A DNA stretch of 64,000 bases, taken from assembly GCF_010692325.1 (NCBI RefSeq), contig NZ_JAAHHW010000006.1, positions 1-64,000 on the forward strand, given 5' to 3'. The notes below the pieces were generated by a model. It saw only the letters and a program-made list of their open reading frames with translations. It did no database searches and was not told the origin of the DNA. Positions 55,094 to 64,000 of the stretch are shown one piece after another. The translations under genes were made by a program, and so were the position numbers. The stretch comes from Moorena sp. SIO3I8. GTDB taxonomy: Bacteria; Cyanobacteriota; Cyanobacteriia; Cyanobacteriales; Coleofasciculaceae. How positions within the stretch are numbered: position 1 is the first letter of the stretch; each line of letters begins with the position of its first letter.

Positions 55094-56161
55094 TGCTTAA
55101 ATTCCTGCAATATTTATTTGCAAATCTTTAACTTTTAATCACCCATCAGCCTCTCACTCTGGGTTTATCTAGCAACCGCAGGCGACGTGACCTACTATTA
55201 AATAATCAATGTTAAATCAAGCGCGAATGTAGCGAGCACCCTGATTAAGTCAGGATAAAACCGTGTTAGGGGAGGAATTTTTGTGGGTGTCAAGGAAATA
55301 TTTTCGGGTCAACCTATTAACTACCTACACAACCCATCGAAGATGACTTAGTTTCTGGGGCAGTTGTGGTTATAGAAGTCAAATTTAGAGAATCAATAGA
55401 AAAGTGGCAAAATTTAGGAAAAATTTCGAAATTTTAGTTTTAATTTCCATCTTTTATTCCCTCCCACCATTTACCTCTTCCCGATTAAGTCAATTACACT
55501 GCACCTCAACCAATTAGTACAACAATAATATAAATAACTTAAAATTTCCTGTGAACTTATATTTCAATATAACGACTATACAATTCTTTACAAATATCTG
55601 ATGTCTCTTTGGATACTATCACTGAAAAAATTTTGTTTGGCGTTGCTGATAAAAGTGAACTCATCCCACCACTCAAGTAGATGAGATATAGAGTTATGAG
55701 ATAAGCATTCAGCCAACAGAGGTCAGCGGTCAGCCGTGAGCTAAAGGCTCACGCTACTTGAGGTGCTTTGTGGCACAGGCTTTGGCCACGCGGGGCGCGT
55801 TTGGCCACGCTGTGCGAACGACGCGCTTGAGGTATAGCAGTCGCCAGGGCAGGCGCGGACATGACAAAAGTCTCAAACCTAAGTAAGCGCAAGAGTTTGA
55901 CTTCTGACTTCTGACTTCTGACTTCTGACTTCTGCTATAACTCAGCATTATTCCAATGGTTACTTGTTTTATTCCAAAGCTGATAGCTGATACGCGACAC
56001 GCTGATAGCTGATAGCTTACAGAAATGCTATATACTACACCTTAGTTTTTGACAAATGACAAATGACAACTAGCTAATGACAGAAACGGAAAGGGAAACG
56101 TCACCTTCTGCGGTAGTCTAGAACAAGTAAATTGATCTGCCTTGTAGAAATTGACAGCCCT
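55094..56161. other. Long spacer upstream of hemC
   Basis: No supportable gene. GGGGAGGA near 55270 precedes only a 22-codon frame. From 55700 on it is dispersed-repeat material: GGCACAGGCTTTGGCCACGC near 55770, a truncated SDR, TGACTTC heptamers at 55898-55934, and AGCTGAT units near 55980-56015. Confidence 0.6.
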
Positions 56162-57130
56162 ATGACCTCTACCGTTACCAGTCCTGCCCGGACAATTCGC
56201 ATCGGTTCTCGGAAAAGCCAACTTGCTCTGATTCAGACTTACTGGGTACAAGAGCAACTGAAAAAACATTTTCCAGACCGAGAGTTTGAAGTCCAGACCA
56301 TGAGTACCCACGGAGATAAAATCCTGGATGTGGCTTTATCTAAGATTGGGGATAAAGGGTTATTCACTAAGGAACTGGAATTGGGAATGCTTAGGGATGA
56401 GATCGATTTTGCGGTGCATTCCCTCAAAGACTTGCCCACCAAATTGCCAGAAGGGTTGGTGTTAGGGTGCGTCACAGAACGGGAGAACCCCGCAGATGCT
56501 TTAGTAATGCACCAAAAGCACCAAGATAAACAGATAGAAACGTTGCCAGAAGGCTCGATAATTGGAACCTCCTCCCTCAGACGGCTGGCTCAGCTGCGCT
56601 ACCATTTTCCCCATCTGAGTTTTAAAGATGTTAGAGGGAACCTAAACACCAGACTGGCCAAACTGGATGCTGGTGACTACGATGCACTAATTTTAGCAGT
56701 AGCTGGGCTACAACGACTGGACATGAGCGATCGCATTCACCAAATTTTACCACCAGAGATCTCACTCCATGCTGTGGGACAAGGGGCTTTGGGAATTGAA
56801 TGCCGCTTCGATGATCAAGAAGTCTTAGAACTGCTTAATGCGATCGCACATCCCCCCACTGCTCAACGCTGTTACGCGGAACGGTCATTATTAAGAGCGC
56901 TCGAAGGTGGCTGTCAAGTTCCCATCGGTGTAGACACTCAGTTGGAAGGCAATACCCTAACCCTAACAGCTATAGTGGCTAGTGTGGATGGGCAAAGACT
57001 TGTCAAAGATACCATTCAAGGGGAGCAGAGTCAAGCAGAAAATCTGGGACTCGAACTTGCCGAACAGCTCAAACAACAGGGAGCACAAGAGATTTTGGAT
57101 GAAATTTTGGCTCAAATCGAGCGGGAATAG
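56162..57130 (+). CDS. hemC: Hydroxymethylbilane synthase (porphobilinogen deaminase)
   Basis: 322 residues. It polymerises four porphobilinogens to hydroxymethylbilane in haem and chlorophyll synthesis. Signatures: [13 protein letters not shown] near the start, HSLKDLPT (catalytic Asp region), [12 protein letters not shown], and the dipyrromethane-cofactor cysteine in [11 protein letters not shown]. The frame is open to 56132, but [16 protein letters not shown] at 56162 is the sensible start. A good terminator follows at 57213-57251. Confidence 0.96.
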   Translation: MTSTVTSPARTIRIGSRKSQLALIQTYWVQEQLKKHFPDREFEVQTMSTHGDKILDVALSKIGDKGLFTKELELGMLRDEIDFAVHSLKDLPTKLPEGLVLGCVTERENPADALVMHQKHQDKQIETLPEGSIIGTSSLRRLAQLRYHFPHLSFKDVRGNLNTRLAKLDAGDYDALILAVAGLQRLDMSDRIHQILPPEISLHAVGQGALGIECRFDDQEVLELLNAIAHPPTAQRCYAERSLLRALEGGCQVPIGVDTQLEGNTLTLTAIVASVDGQRLVKDTIQGEQSQAENLGLELAEQLKQQGAQEILDEILAQIERE

Positions 57131-57455
57131 GAATATAGCTGAAAATTCAATCCAATTCCTGTCCGAAACGCTATAGATTTTATAATTTTCGCAAAGCCGC
57201 TTTTAGTGTAGGAAAAGGCTAAGGAAAAGGTTTTTTAAGCCATAGCCTTTTTCTTTTACCGTAGAATTTTTCAGAAGGCTAGAGTAAGCTAGGATAGCCG
57301 GAAAGCTGAAGGTTCTTCGATCAAGTCAACAGAGGAGTTAAAGGTCAATTCCTGAAAAGTTCTGCTCCATGTTTCAGGCTTGATCAAATGCACTTCATCC
57401 TTCAAGCTTGCAGCTATTTCCTAGGCACTAACAACAAATAATTGACAACTAACAG
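57131..57455. other. Spacer between hemC and glgA
   Basis: Contains the hemC terminator hairpin and, from 57252 on, the presumed glgA promoter region. No gene and no clear promoter boxes. Confidence 0.5.
57213..57251 (+). terminator. Rho-independent terminator of hemC
   Basis: AAAAGGCTA (57213-57221) pairs with TAGCCTTTT (57243-57251), followed by TCTTTT. It lies 82 nt after the hemC stop. Confidence 0.65.
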
Positions 57456-58883
57456 ATGAAGATTCTATTCGTTGCGGCGGAAGCAGCTCCCATCGCGAAA
57501 ATTGGCGGTATGGGGGATGTAGTGGGATCATTACCCAAAACCTTGAGGCAATTGGGACCCGATGTCCGAATTTTCATGCCTTACTACGGCTTTTTGCCCG
57601 ATAAAATGGAGATTCCAGAGGAACCAGTGTGGTCCGGTGATGCTATGTTTCAACACTTCAATGTGTTTGAAACCCTACTACCCAAGACTGATGTCCCCTT
57701 ATATTTATTTGGTCATGCTGCCTTTGCTGGTCGCCAAATCTATTCTGGAGATGATGAAGACTGGCGATTCACCCTATTTGCCAATGGTGCAGCTGAGTTT
57801 GCTTGGAACTACTGGAAGCCTGATGTTATTCACTGCCATGATTGGCACACGGGCATGATTCCGGTTTGGATGCACCAATCATCAGATATCAGCACAGTTT
57901 TCACAATTCACAACCTGGCTTATCAAGGCCCCCAGCGCTGGCGCTTAGAAGAAATTACTTGGTGTCCCTGGTATATGCAAGGTCATATTACTATGGCAGC
58001 AGCTGTACAGTACGCTAACCGGGTAAATACTGTTTCTCCCACCTACGCTCAACAAATCCAAACTGCTGAATACGGTGAATCCTTAGAAGGTTTGCTGTCA
58101 TTTATCAGTGGTAAAACTGTTGGAATTGTCAATGGTATTGATACAGAAAGTTACAATCCCGAAACCGATAACTACATTCCTCACAACTTCACCGCAGATA
58201 CTCTCGACATCCGCAGCAAAAACAAAGTAGCCCTCCAGAAAGAAGTCGGCTTAGCCATCAACCCGGATACCTGTGTGATCAGTATGGTTTCCCGCTTAGT
58301 GGAACAGAAAGGGATTGACCTGCTCGTGCAAGTTTTACAGGGTTTCCTAGCTTACACCGATTGTCAATTTTTAGTCCTAGGTACGGGAGAGCGCTACTAT
58401 GAAACCCAACTGTGGGAAATCGCATCCCGCTATCCAGGACGAATGTCTGCTCAAATCCTCTATAACGATCCTCTAGCTCGACGCATCTATGCTGGTAGTG
58501 ATCTATTCTTAATGCCTTCCCGCTTTGAACCCTGTGGGATTAGCCAAATGCTGGCTATGCGTTACGGCTGTATCCCCATAGTACGACGTACTGGGGGTTT
58601 GGTGGATACCGTTTCCCACCATGATCCGATCAAGCAAACTGGCACCGGTTACTGCTTTGACCGCTATGAACCGTTAGATTTTTATACTTGTATGGTTCGG
58701 GCTTGGGAAGGTTTCCGCTACCAGAAAGAATGGCGGAGTTTGCAGCAACGAGCTATGAGCCAAGACTTTAGTTGGGAGAAGTCAGCCAGGGAATATATCA
58801 ATATGTACCAATATCTGGTAGGATTCCCGGCAGAAGTACCTCAACATGTACCACAAGACAACCATTTAGTTGTTGCCAGCTAG
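57456..58883 (+). CDS. glgA: Glycogen (starch) synthase
   Basis: 475 residues, GT5 family. Transfers glucose from ADP-glucose to the end of alpha-1,4-glucan. The N-terminal [15 protein letters not shown] (KxGGL-type ADP-glucose site, about 14-28), the [10 protein letters not shown] segment and the C-terminal [15 protein letters not shown] with the following TGGLVDTV are characteristic. The start ATG 57456 matches family [12 protein letters not shown]. Monocistronic. Confidence 0.96.
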   Translation: MKILFVAAEAAPIAKIGGMGDVVGSLPKTLRQLGPDVRIFMPYYGFLPDKMEIPEEPVWSGDAMFQHFNVFETLLPKTDVPLYLFGHAAFAGRQIYSGDDEDWRFTLFANGAAEFAWNYWKPDVIHCHDWHTGMIPVWMHQSSDISTVFTIHNLAYQGPQRWRLEEITWCPWYMQGHITMAAAVQYANRVNTVSPTYAQQIQTAEYGESLEGLLSFISGKTVGIVNGIDTESYNPETDNYIPHNFTADTLDIRSKNKVALQKEVGLAINPDTCVISMVSRLVEQKGIDLLVQVLQGFLAYTDCQFLVLGTGERYYETQLWEIASRYPGRMSAQILYNDPLARRIYAGSDLFLMPSRFEPCGISQMLAMRYGCIPIVRRTGGLVDTVSHHDPIKQTGTGYCFDRYEPLDFYTCMVRAWEGFRYQKEWRSLQQRAMSQDFSWEKSAREYINMYQYLVGFPAEVPQHVPQDNHLVVAS

Positions 58884-58950
58884 ACAGAACATTCCATAAG
58901 TTACACCTATTCTGTTACTGTGAACAGTGATCACTAAGGATGGCTAATTT

Positions 58951-59031
58951 GGTAGTGATCAACAAGTAGTGATTTGGCTACAGTCTGGTCAAAGTAACAG
59001 GAGCTAAAATCACTACTTGTGTACCACTACC
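58951..59031 (+). mobile_element. 81-nt foldback element, copy 2
   Basis: Starts GGTAGTGATCAACAAGTAGT and ends with GTACCACTACC. The arms of about 29 bp pair with few mismatches. Inverse orientation relative to the copy at 15236-15316 (71/81 identical). It lies 67 nt after glgA and 146 nt before the next gene. Confidence 0.75.
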
Positions 59032-59123
59032 GCTAATTTAATATGGCTAATTTAGTTTTAAATTAGTAAAATTACCATGGCCTTCCCTTAGTGGATTGGT
59101 GCTACAGCTGTTTCAAATTAGGT

Positions 59124-59154
59124 GCATGACTACTAGACTGCATGACTACTAGAC
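59124..59154 (+). repeat. 16-nt tandem duplication before the FHA-CHAT start
   Basis: GCATGACTACTAGACT at 59124-59139 followed by GCATGACTACTAGAC at 59140-59154. It duplicates a possible ATG upstream of the ribosome binding site. Confidence 0.8.
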
Positions 59155-59177
59155 AGAGAACCTTAGGGGGGGTTGCT

Positions 59178-62100
59178 ATGAAGATTATGGGGAAACCGGT
59201 ATTAAAACCCAAGCGCAGCAATTATTCTAAGTACCAAGGACGGTGGATCCGCCTAGAGGGCAAGATTTTGCCTCCTCAAGGCTCTAACCGAACAATCTCT
59301 CCTTCATTCCTCAACCGCAAATCTCTAGCTCAAGTCATGCCCTGGGGGGTAGCCATGTTGCTCTCCCCAACTGGGCTACCAGCAATAGCACAAATCACCT
59401 CAGCAGAAGACAGTGCAGGGACAATTGTAACTCCTAATGGTCAAAGCTTCGATATTACTGGTGGTAGCCTCTCTAGTGGCGATAAACCGAATCTGTTCCA
59501 CAGTTTTGAGGAATTTGGACTCGATTCCGGTCAGATTGCCAATTTTATCTCTAATAATCCCCAGGTTAGGAATATTTTGGGACGAGTCGTAGGCGGTGAT
59601 CCCTCAATTATTAATGGTCTAATTAAAATCACAAGCGGTGGCAGCCCTAACTTATACTTAATGAACCCAGCAGGAATTATTTTTGGGGCTGGTGCTCGAA
59701 TAAATGTCCCTGCTTCCTTTACAGCAACCACAGCGACTGGGATTGGCTTTGAGGACGGGAATTGGTTTGATGCCTTTGGTGACAAGAATAATTACCAGAA
59801 CTTAATTGGTGACCCCACTAGCTTTGCCTTTGATTTAGCCCAACAAAGAAGTATCATTAACGCTGGTGAGCTGGAAGTGCCAGACAATAGCACTATCGCC
59901 TTGATCGGGGGTAGTGTGATTAACACTGGGCAAGTGAAGGCACCGGGAGGCAATATTACTATCGCTGCTGTACCAGGGAAAAGTTTGGTTAAGATTTCTC
60001 AATCTGGAAATTTGTTGAATCTAGAGATTGACCCCCCTCGTACACCAAATGGGCAACCGTCGTTAATTACCGCACTAGATATACCAGAGCTACTCACAGG
60101 ACAAGCCCAAGGCATTGAGACGGGACTCAGTGCCAATTCCAATGGAACCGTGCAGCTGACGGATTCTGGCACCACAGTTCCCACTGAGACAGGAACAACC
60201 ATTGTCTCCGGTACCCTAGATGTTTCCAACCAAGAACTTGGGCGACGTAGTGTAACAGTATTAGGCGATCGCATTGCTGTAATTGATGCCACCATTGACT
60301 CTTCTGGCAGTAATGGTGGCCAGGTGTGGATTGGGAAGCACCCCCAAGACAATCCAGACAATGTAAGACTAAATGCCAATCGCACCTTTGTCAGCCGTGA
60401 TTCCGTGATTAACGTTGATGGAAAAAATTCAAATCAAAACGGAGGTCGAGTTACTGTCTGGTCAGAGGAAACTACAGCATTCTACGGGGAGATTACTGCC
60501 GGTGGCGCTAAAGAGCCAACTCCACAGGCCGGAAGTGATAGAACATCAGATGGTGGGACAGTTGAGATATCTAGCCAACAGACTTTAATCTTTGATGGCA
60601 AAGTTGATGTCAGGGCCCCTCTTGGTAAAAACGGCACGATTAGATTTAACGACCGTAACATTACTATTGTACCTGGGACAGAAGGTGATGGTCAGCAGCT
60701 AGGGGATAATCCCGTTGGTTTTGATCTGATGGAAATTTTGTCGGGGGATGGGGGGACATCTGGCTTTACCCTTGGCGCGAATGCCCTAGAACAAGTTTTG
60801 GGCAACATTGTTCTGAACGCTAGTAATGATATTACCGCCCCTAACGTGTCTCTGAACTTTTCTGGAGATATCACCATTGATGGCGTTAATGTCACTCTAG
60901 GTGATATCAAGACAAATGGGGGAGCGATTACAATCACAGCCTCTGAGAATCTGAGCACCCAAGAGCTTAACTCATCTGATCCCTTAACAACAGTTGGCAA
61001 GGGAGGGGATGTTACCCTAAATGGCGATAATATTCAGGTTAGCTGGATCAATGCCCAAGGTGGTATTGATGGGAAAGGCGGCAATGTGGAAATTACCACA
61101 GAAGGTTTTTTTAGAGCCACTGGGACGTTTGACACCTTAATCGAGGGCAAAGAAACAGCAGTCAGCATTGCTACAGTTGGGGGAGATGGTGGAGGAAAAA
61201 TCACCATCAGTCATGGGGGAAACGGGCAAACCCCCTTTGAGGTGGGAAATAGTATTACTAATGGTACAGAGGGAGCTATTTCTACAGGTGATTCTACCAT
61301 TCTTCCACCAGAATCCTTTTTGACTTCAACGAGCTCAGATTCAGGTGATATAGAAATTAATACTGGGGAGCCATCTTCAAATGCGACTAGCGCAGGTCAA
61401 GCAATGGCTACCAATTTGTTGGGGAATTCTTCGACTAGCGCAGGTCAAGCAATGGCTGAAGATGTGATTTCAAATTCGACTAGCGCAGGTCAAGCAATGG
61501 CTGAAGATGTGATTTCAAATTCGACTAGCCAAGGTCAAGCAATGGCTGAAGATGTGATTTCAAATTCGACTAGCCAAGGTCAAGCAATGGCTACCAATCC
61601 CTATTCAAATCCGGCTAATATATTCCCCAGTCGCCCTCAACTATATCAGTATTCCCTTGAATTCTTACCAATTCTTACTCAACCAAAGCCTCAGGCAATT
61701 GCTCCCAAAACAGAATACACTCAAATAAACCATAAAAATACTAAATTAGAACCTAATTATAATCTTAAAAACCTTGAGTTTGTTAATTTTACACCTAAAT
61801 CGAATTTAATCAACATTTATTACAATCAACCAGCACCACAGACTATAGCAGAGATTACTAATACTAATAGTACTAATATTAGTCAATCACTGGCACAATC
61901 AGTCCCACAGCAAGTTACCAGTAAATCCTCTAAATCTACCCTAGAAGCTGAAGCTGATGTTAAACAACTTGAGGGAGGCTTTACCTATGCCTTTGAAAAA
62001 CATCTAGGCATTAGCAACACTCCCATAGTCACCCTGGAAGAAGCCCAAGCCCACCTGCGCCAGATTGAAAATATTACTGGACTCAAACCAGCCCTAATTT

Positions 62101-63272
62101 ACCTCTTCTTTAAACCAGAATTTAAACCGGAAACTACTAAGGGCAATCTAGTCAATTCTAAAGGATTGACGTCAACCAAACCGGAACGAGAGAGAACGGA
62201 AAATCGGCAAAAGACTAGGTCACACTGGCAAGAAAATCTCGATACACAGCTGGAATTACTAGTCGTTACGGCTTCGGGAGCAGTAATTCGAAAACAGGTG
62301 CAGGGAGCAACGCGATCGCAAGTTCTCTCTGTTGCTCGGGAATTCCACAGGAGTATCACCAATCTCGAAAGCGCAAATGTCTACCTACCCTTGGCTCAGC
62401 AGTTGTATCGTTGGTTGATTGATCCAGTAGAGCAGGAGCTAAAAGCCCAAAAAATAAATAATCTTGCCTTTATCATGGACGTTGGTTTGCGCTCCTTACC
62501 CATGGCAGCACTTCATGATGGCACTGGGTTTCTTGTAGAACGATATAGCCTTGGTTTGATGCCAACTCTATCATTAACCAACATGAACTATGTAGACATT
62601 AGGAAATTTCAAGTCTTGGCGATGGGAGCATCCCAGTTTAAGAACAAAAACCCATTACCAGCAGTTCCTGTAGAGTTATCGATGGTTACAGAACAACTGT
62701 GGTCAGGAAAGGCATTACTTAACGAAGCGTTCACCGTAGCAAATTTGATAAAAGCTCGTGCCTCACAACCCTTTGGTATCGTTCATTTGGCTACCCATAG
62801 TGAATTTTTAGCCGGTAAGCCAAGTAATTCCTACATCCAGCTGTGGGATACCAAGCTGCAACTTAACCAGTTGCCTAAACTAGGCTTAAGTAAGCCTAAG
62901 GTGGAGTTGTTGGTCTTAAGTGCCTGTCGTACTGCCTTAGGAGACGAGCAAGCCGAATTAGGATTTGCCGGTCTAGCAGTGCTAGCGGGGGTCAAGTCCG
63001 CATTGGGAAGTCTCTGGTATGTCAGCGATGAGGGTACCCTGGGGCTAATGACAACGTTTTACGAAAAATTACAGCAACTCCCAGTCAAAGCCGAGGCTAT
63101 ACGGAAAGCTCAGTTAAATTTGCTCAGGGGCACAGTACGTCTCGAGAGAGGGCAGTTGGTAACGGATCAGGGCAGTTTTCCTTTACCGCCAGCGTTAGCT
63201 AAGTTGCCAGATGTGGAGTTACGACATCCCTACTATTGGAGCGCTTTTACCCTAATTGGTAACCCTTGGTAA
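59178..63272 (+). CDS. Filamentous haemagglutinin (TPS) domain - CHAT protease fusion
   Basis: 1364 residues. A long basic N-tail and a signal-like segment ending near residue 71 ([11 protein letters not shown]) precede a two-partner-secretion/FHA domain (about 75-330; [19 protein letters not shown] is the family motif). A beta-helix-type repeat region runs to about 720. Five 15-residue repeats ([15 protein letters not shown]) begin at 61386. A variable linker leads to a CHAT domain with His1207 (LATHSEFL) and Cys1250 (LSACRTALG). GGGGGG just before ATG 59178 fixes the start; an upstream ATG at 59142 is in the 16-nt duplication. A surface- or secretion-linked caspase-like protease, an architecture largely known from cyanobacteria. 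No TpsB transporter gene is in this window. Confidence 0.9.
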   Translation: MKIMGKPVLKPKRSNYSKYQGRWIRLEGKILPPQGSNRTISPSFLNRKSLAQVMPWGVAMLLSPTGLPAIAQITSAEDSAGTIVTPNGQSFDITGGSLSSGDKPNLFHSFEEFGLDSGQIANFISNNPQVRNILGRVVGGDPSIINGLIKITSGGSPNLYLMNPAGIIFGAGARINVPASFTATTATGIGFEDGNWFDAFGDKNNYQNLIGDPTSFAFDLAQQRSIINAGELEVPDNSTIALIGGSVINTGQVKAPGGNITIAAVPGKSLVKISQSGNLLNLEIDPPRTPNGQPSLITALDIPELLTGQAQGIETGLSANSNGTVQLTDSGTTVPTETGTTIVSGTLDVSNQELGRRSVTVLGDRIAVIDATIDSSGSNGGQVWIGKHPQDNPDNVRLNANRTFVSRDSVINVDGKNSNQNGGRVTVWSEETTAFYGEITAGGAKEPTPQAGSDRTSDGGTVEISSQQTLIFDGKVDVRAPLGKNGTIRFNDRNITIVPGTEGDGQQLGDNPVGFDLMEILSGDGGTSGFTLGANALEQVLGNIVLNASNDITAPNVSLNFSGDITIDGVNVTLGDIKTNGGAITITASENLSTQELNSSDPLTTVGKGGDVTLNGDNIQVSWINAQGGIDGKGGNVEITTEGFFRATGTFDTLIEGKETAVSIATVGGDGGGKITISHGGNGQTPFEVGNSITNGTEGAISTGDSTILPPESFLTSTSSDSGDIEINTGEPSSNATSAGQAMATNLLGNSSTSAGQAMAEDVISNSTSAGQAMAEDVISNSTSQGQAMAEDVISNSTSQGQAMATNPYSNPANIFPSRPQLYQYSLEFLPILTQPKPQAIAPKTEYTQINHKNTKLEPNYNLKNLEFVNFTPKSNLINIYYNQPAPQTIAEITNTNSTNISQSLAQSVPQQVTSKSSKSTLEAEADVKQLEGGFTYAFEKHLGISNTPIVTLEEAQAHLRQIENITGLKPALIYLFFKPEFKPETTKGNLVNSKGLTSTKPERERTENRQKTRSHWQENLDTQLELLVVTASGAVIRKQVQGATRSQVLSVAREFHRSITNLESANVYLPLAQQLYRWLIDPVEQELKAQKINNLAFIMDVGLRSLPMAALHDGTGFLVERYSLGLMPTLSLTNMNYVDIRKFQVLAMGASQFKNKNPLPAVPVELSMVTEQLWSGKALLNEAFTVANLIKARASQPFGIVHLATHSEFLAGKPSNSYIQLWDTKLQLNQLPKLGLSKPKVELLVLSACRTALGDEQAELGFAGLAVLAGVKSALGSLWYVSDEGTLGLMTTFYEKLQQLPVKAEAIRKAQLNLLRGTVRLERGQLVTDQGSFPLPPALAKLPDVELRHPYYWSAFTLIGNPW
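61386..61613 (+). repeat. Five coding repeats of 45-48 nt between the FHA and CHAT regions
   Basis: Units begin at 61386, 61434, 61479, 61524 and 61569 and encode [15 protein letters not shown]-like peptides. Second to fourth units are nearly identical in DNA, so expansion is recent. Confidence 0.85.
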
Positions 63273-63450
63273 TGTTTGATCCTGATTAACAACTCCTGCT
63301 ACAGAATAGTTAAGCTGAATAATTTGACTGATAGTTATCCTGGTTTTTCCTTGATCCTTGATTGTCAACAAGTGAGAAACGAAACCTAGGTGGTGTCAAC
63401 CATTCTGCACCACTTAAGGTTAGCATAGGTGGGAGTTGAACTGAAGTTTC

Positions 63451-64000
63451 ATGGACTTAAAGGCAGGCACAGTCTTGCATAACGGCAAATATGTTCTTCA
63501 TAGCCAGCTAGGCAAAGGTGTCTTTAGCATCACCTACCTAGCCATCAACGCTGAGTCTGGTCAAACCGTCGTGATCAAAACCCTCAGCGACAATCTGTGC
63601 CACCATCCCCATGGTGACCAGTTCAAGCGGCAATTTCTTGCCCTTGGTAGGCTCTTGAGCGGCTGTCAGCATCAGCATTTAGTCAGGGTAATCGAATCCT
63701 TTGAAGCTGACGGACGACCTTACCTAGTCATGGAATATATTCCGGGGCAGAGGTTAGCTGAACTCATCCAAGCCAATTTGGTTCCAGAAGCTCAAGCTAT
63801 TGCATACATTCGTCAAATTGGCGATGCCCTTAGTATCTTACATCAAAAGGGTTTGCTGCATCTAGATGTTAGACCAGAAAATATCATTCTGCGTCAAGAT
63901 ACCGATACACTAGTGCTATGTGAGTTTGGTATTACTAGTCAACTCACCCTAGGAGTCAGGCAAACCCACGCCAGTTTAATTGCTGCTGGGTATAGCGCCC
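63451..64000 (+). CDS. Serine/threonine protein kinase-like protein, 5' part
   Basis: Open from ATG 63451 to the window edge (183 codons). Kinase N-lobe: Gly-loop LGKGVFSITY, ATP-binding Lys in VVIKTL. The catalytic loop HLDVRPENI has the Asp and Asn, but the HRD arginine is Leu. The metal-binding DFG is replaced by CEFG, with Glu in place of Asp. Activity may therefore be reduced or absent. GGGAG lies about 17 nt upstream. It follows the FHA-CHAT gene by 178 nt in the same direction and could be functionally linked. The C-terminal part lies outside the window. Confidence 0.85.
   Translation, partial: MDLKAGTVLHNGKYVLHSQLGKGVFSITYLAINAESGQTVVIKTLSDNLCHHPHGDQFKRQFLALGRLLSGCQHQHLVRVIESFEADGRPYLVMEYIPGQRLAELIQANLVPEAQAIAYIRQIGDALSILHQKGLLHLDVRPENIILRQDTDTLVLCEFGITSQLTLGVRQTHASLIAAGYSA

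Noticed and set aside
55260-55340. Small gene after GGGGAGG near 55270
   Set aside because: The best frame has only 22 codons and no recognisable features.

Overview
This window looks like a chromosomal segment of a filamentous cyanobacterium. It carries ycf34, a cyanobacterial-type glycogen synthase, CHAT-domain proteins and many HIP1 octamers (GCGATCGC, inside genes as well as between them). Its spacers are full of heptameric tandem repeats and 24-nt palindromic small dispersed repeats (SDRs). The repeat style reminds me of Moorena/Lyngbya-type genomes, but I cannot verify a genus.

Layout. 0-2.3 kb: a group II intron on the minus strand with its maturase. 2.3-15.2 kb: mostly core genes: trmL, a LysM/M23 envelope peptidase behind a CRP-like box, two CAT-anticodon tRNAs, pyrE, a CNNM/CBS transporter, an LRAT-like protein, trpD, ispF and several small exported proteins. 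15.4-34.9 kb: a long minus-strand block for an envelope glycan or glycolipid. It holds a GT2, a GT4 split in two, a GlpD-like FAD oxidoreductase, a metal-dependent hydrolase, a methyltransferase, an NAD epimerase, a polysaccharide pyruvyl transferase coupled to a ferredoxin/FrhB-type reductase, two UPF0104 proteins, a hexapeptide acyltransferase, an FG-GAP lipoprotein and two GT39-type membrane glycosyltransferases. 35-45 kb: an accessory, repeat-riddled region with decaying genes. These include a Uma2 gene and an antitoxin-like gene, each broken by one in-frame TAA, and a TPR-CHAT protease gene carrying two in-frame TAGs, each inside an SDR. It is followed by a small helper-like gene and a 586-residue coiled-coil protein with two C-terminal membrane segments. 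45-64 kb: core genes again (cca, ycf34, dedA, argG, a SpoIID-like gene, hemC, glgA), a 1413-residue receptor-type class III cyclase, a filamentous-haemagglutinin/CHAT fusion and the start of a kinase-like gene.

How the parts may work together. The glycan block reads as one biosynthetic programme: lipid-linked sugar synthesis, modification by pyruvate, acyl and methyl groups plus a redox step, then membrane transfer. The CHAT protease, helper and membrane protein resemble a conflict or cell-death type module and are my best candidate for an undescribed system. The reading frame of its protease is interrupted only by SDR-borne ambers. An array of eight GTAC-centred sites, spaced 20-21 nt apart, lies upstream of it. 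The cyclase has the residues expected of an adenylate cyclase, and a consensus CRP-type box sits in front of the M23 peptidase, so cAMP control of envelope remodelling is plausible but unproven.
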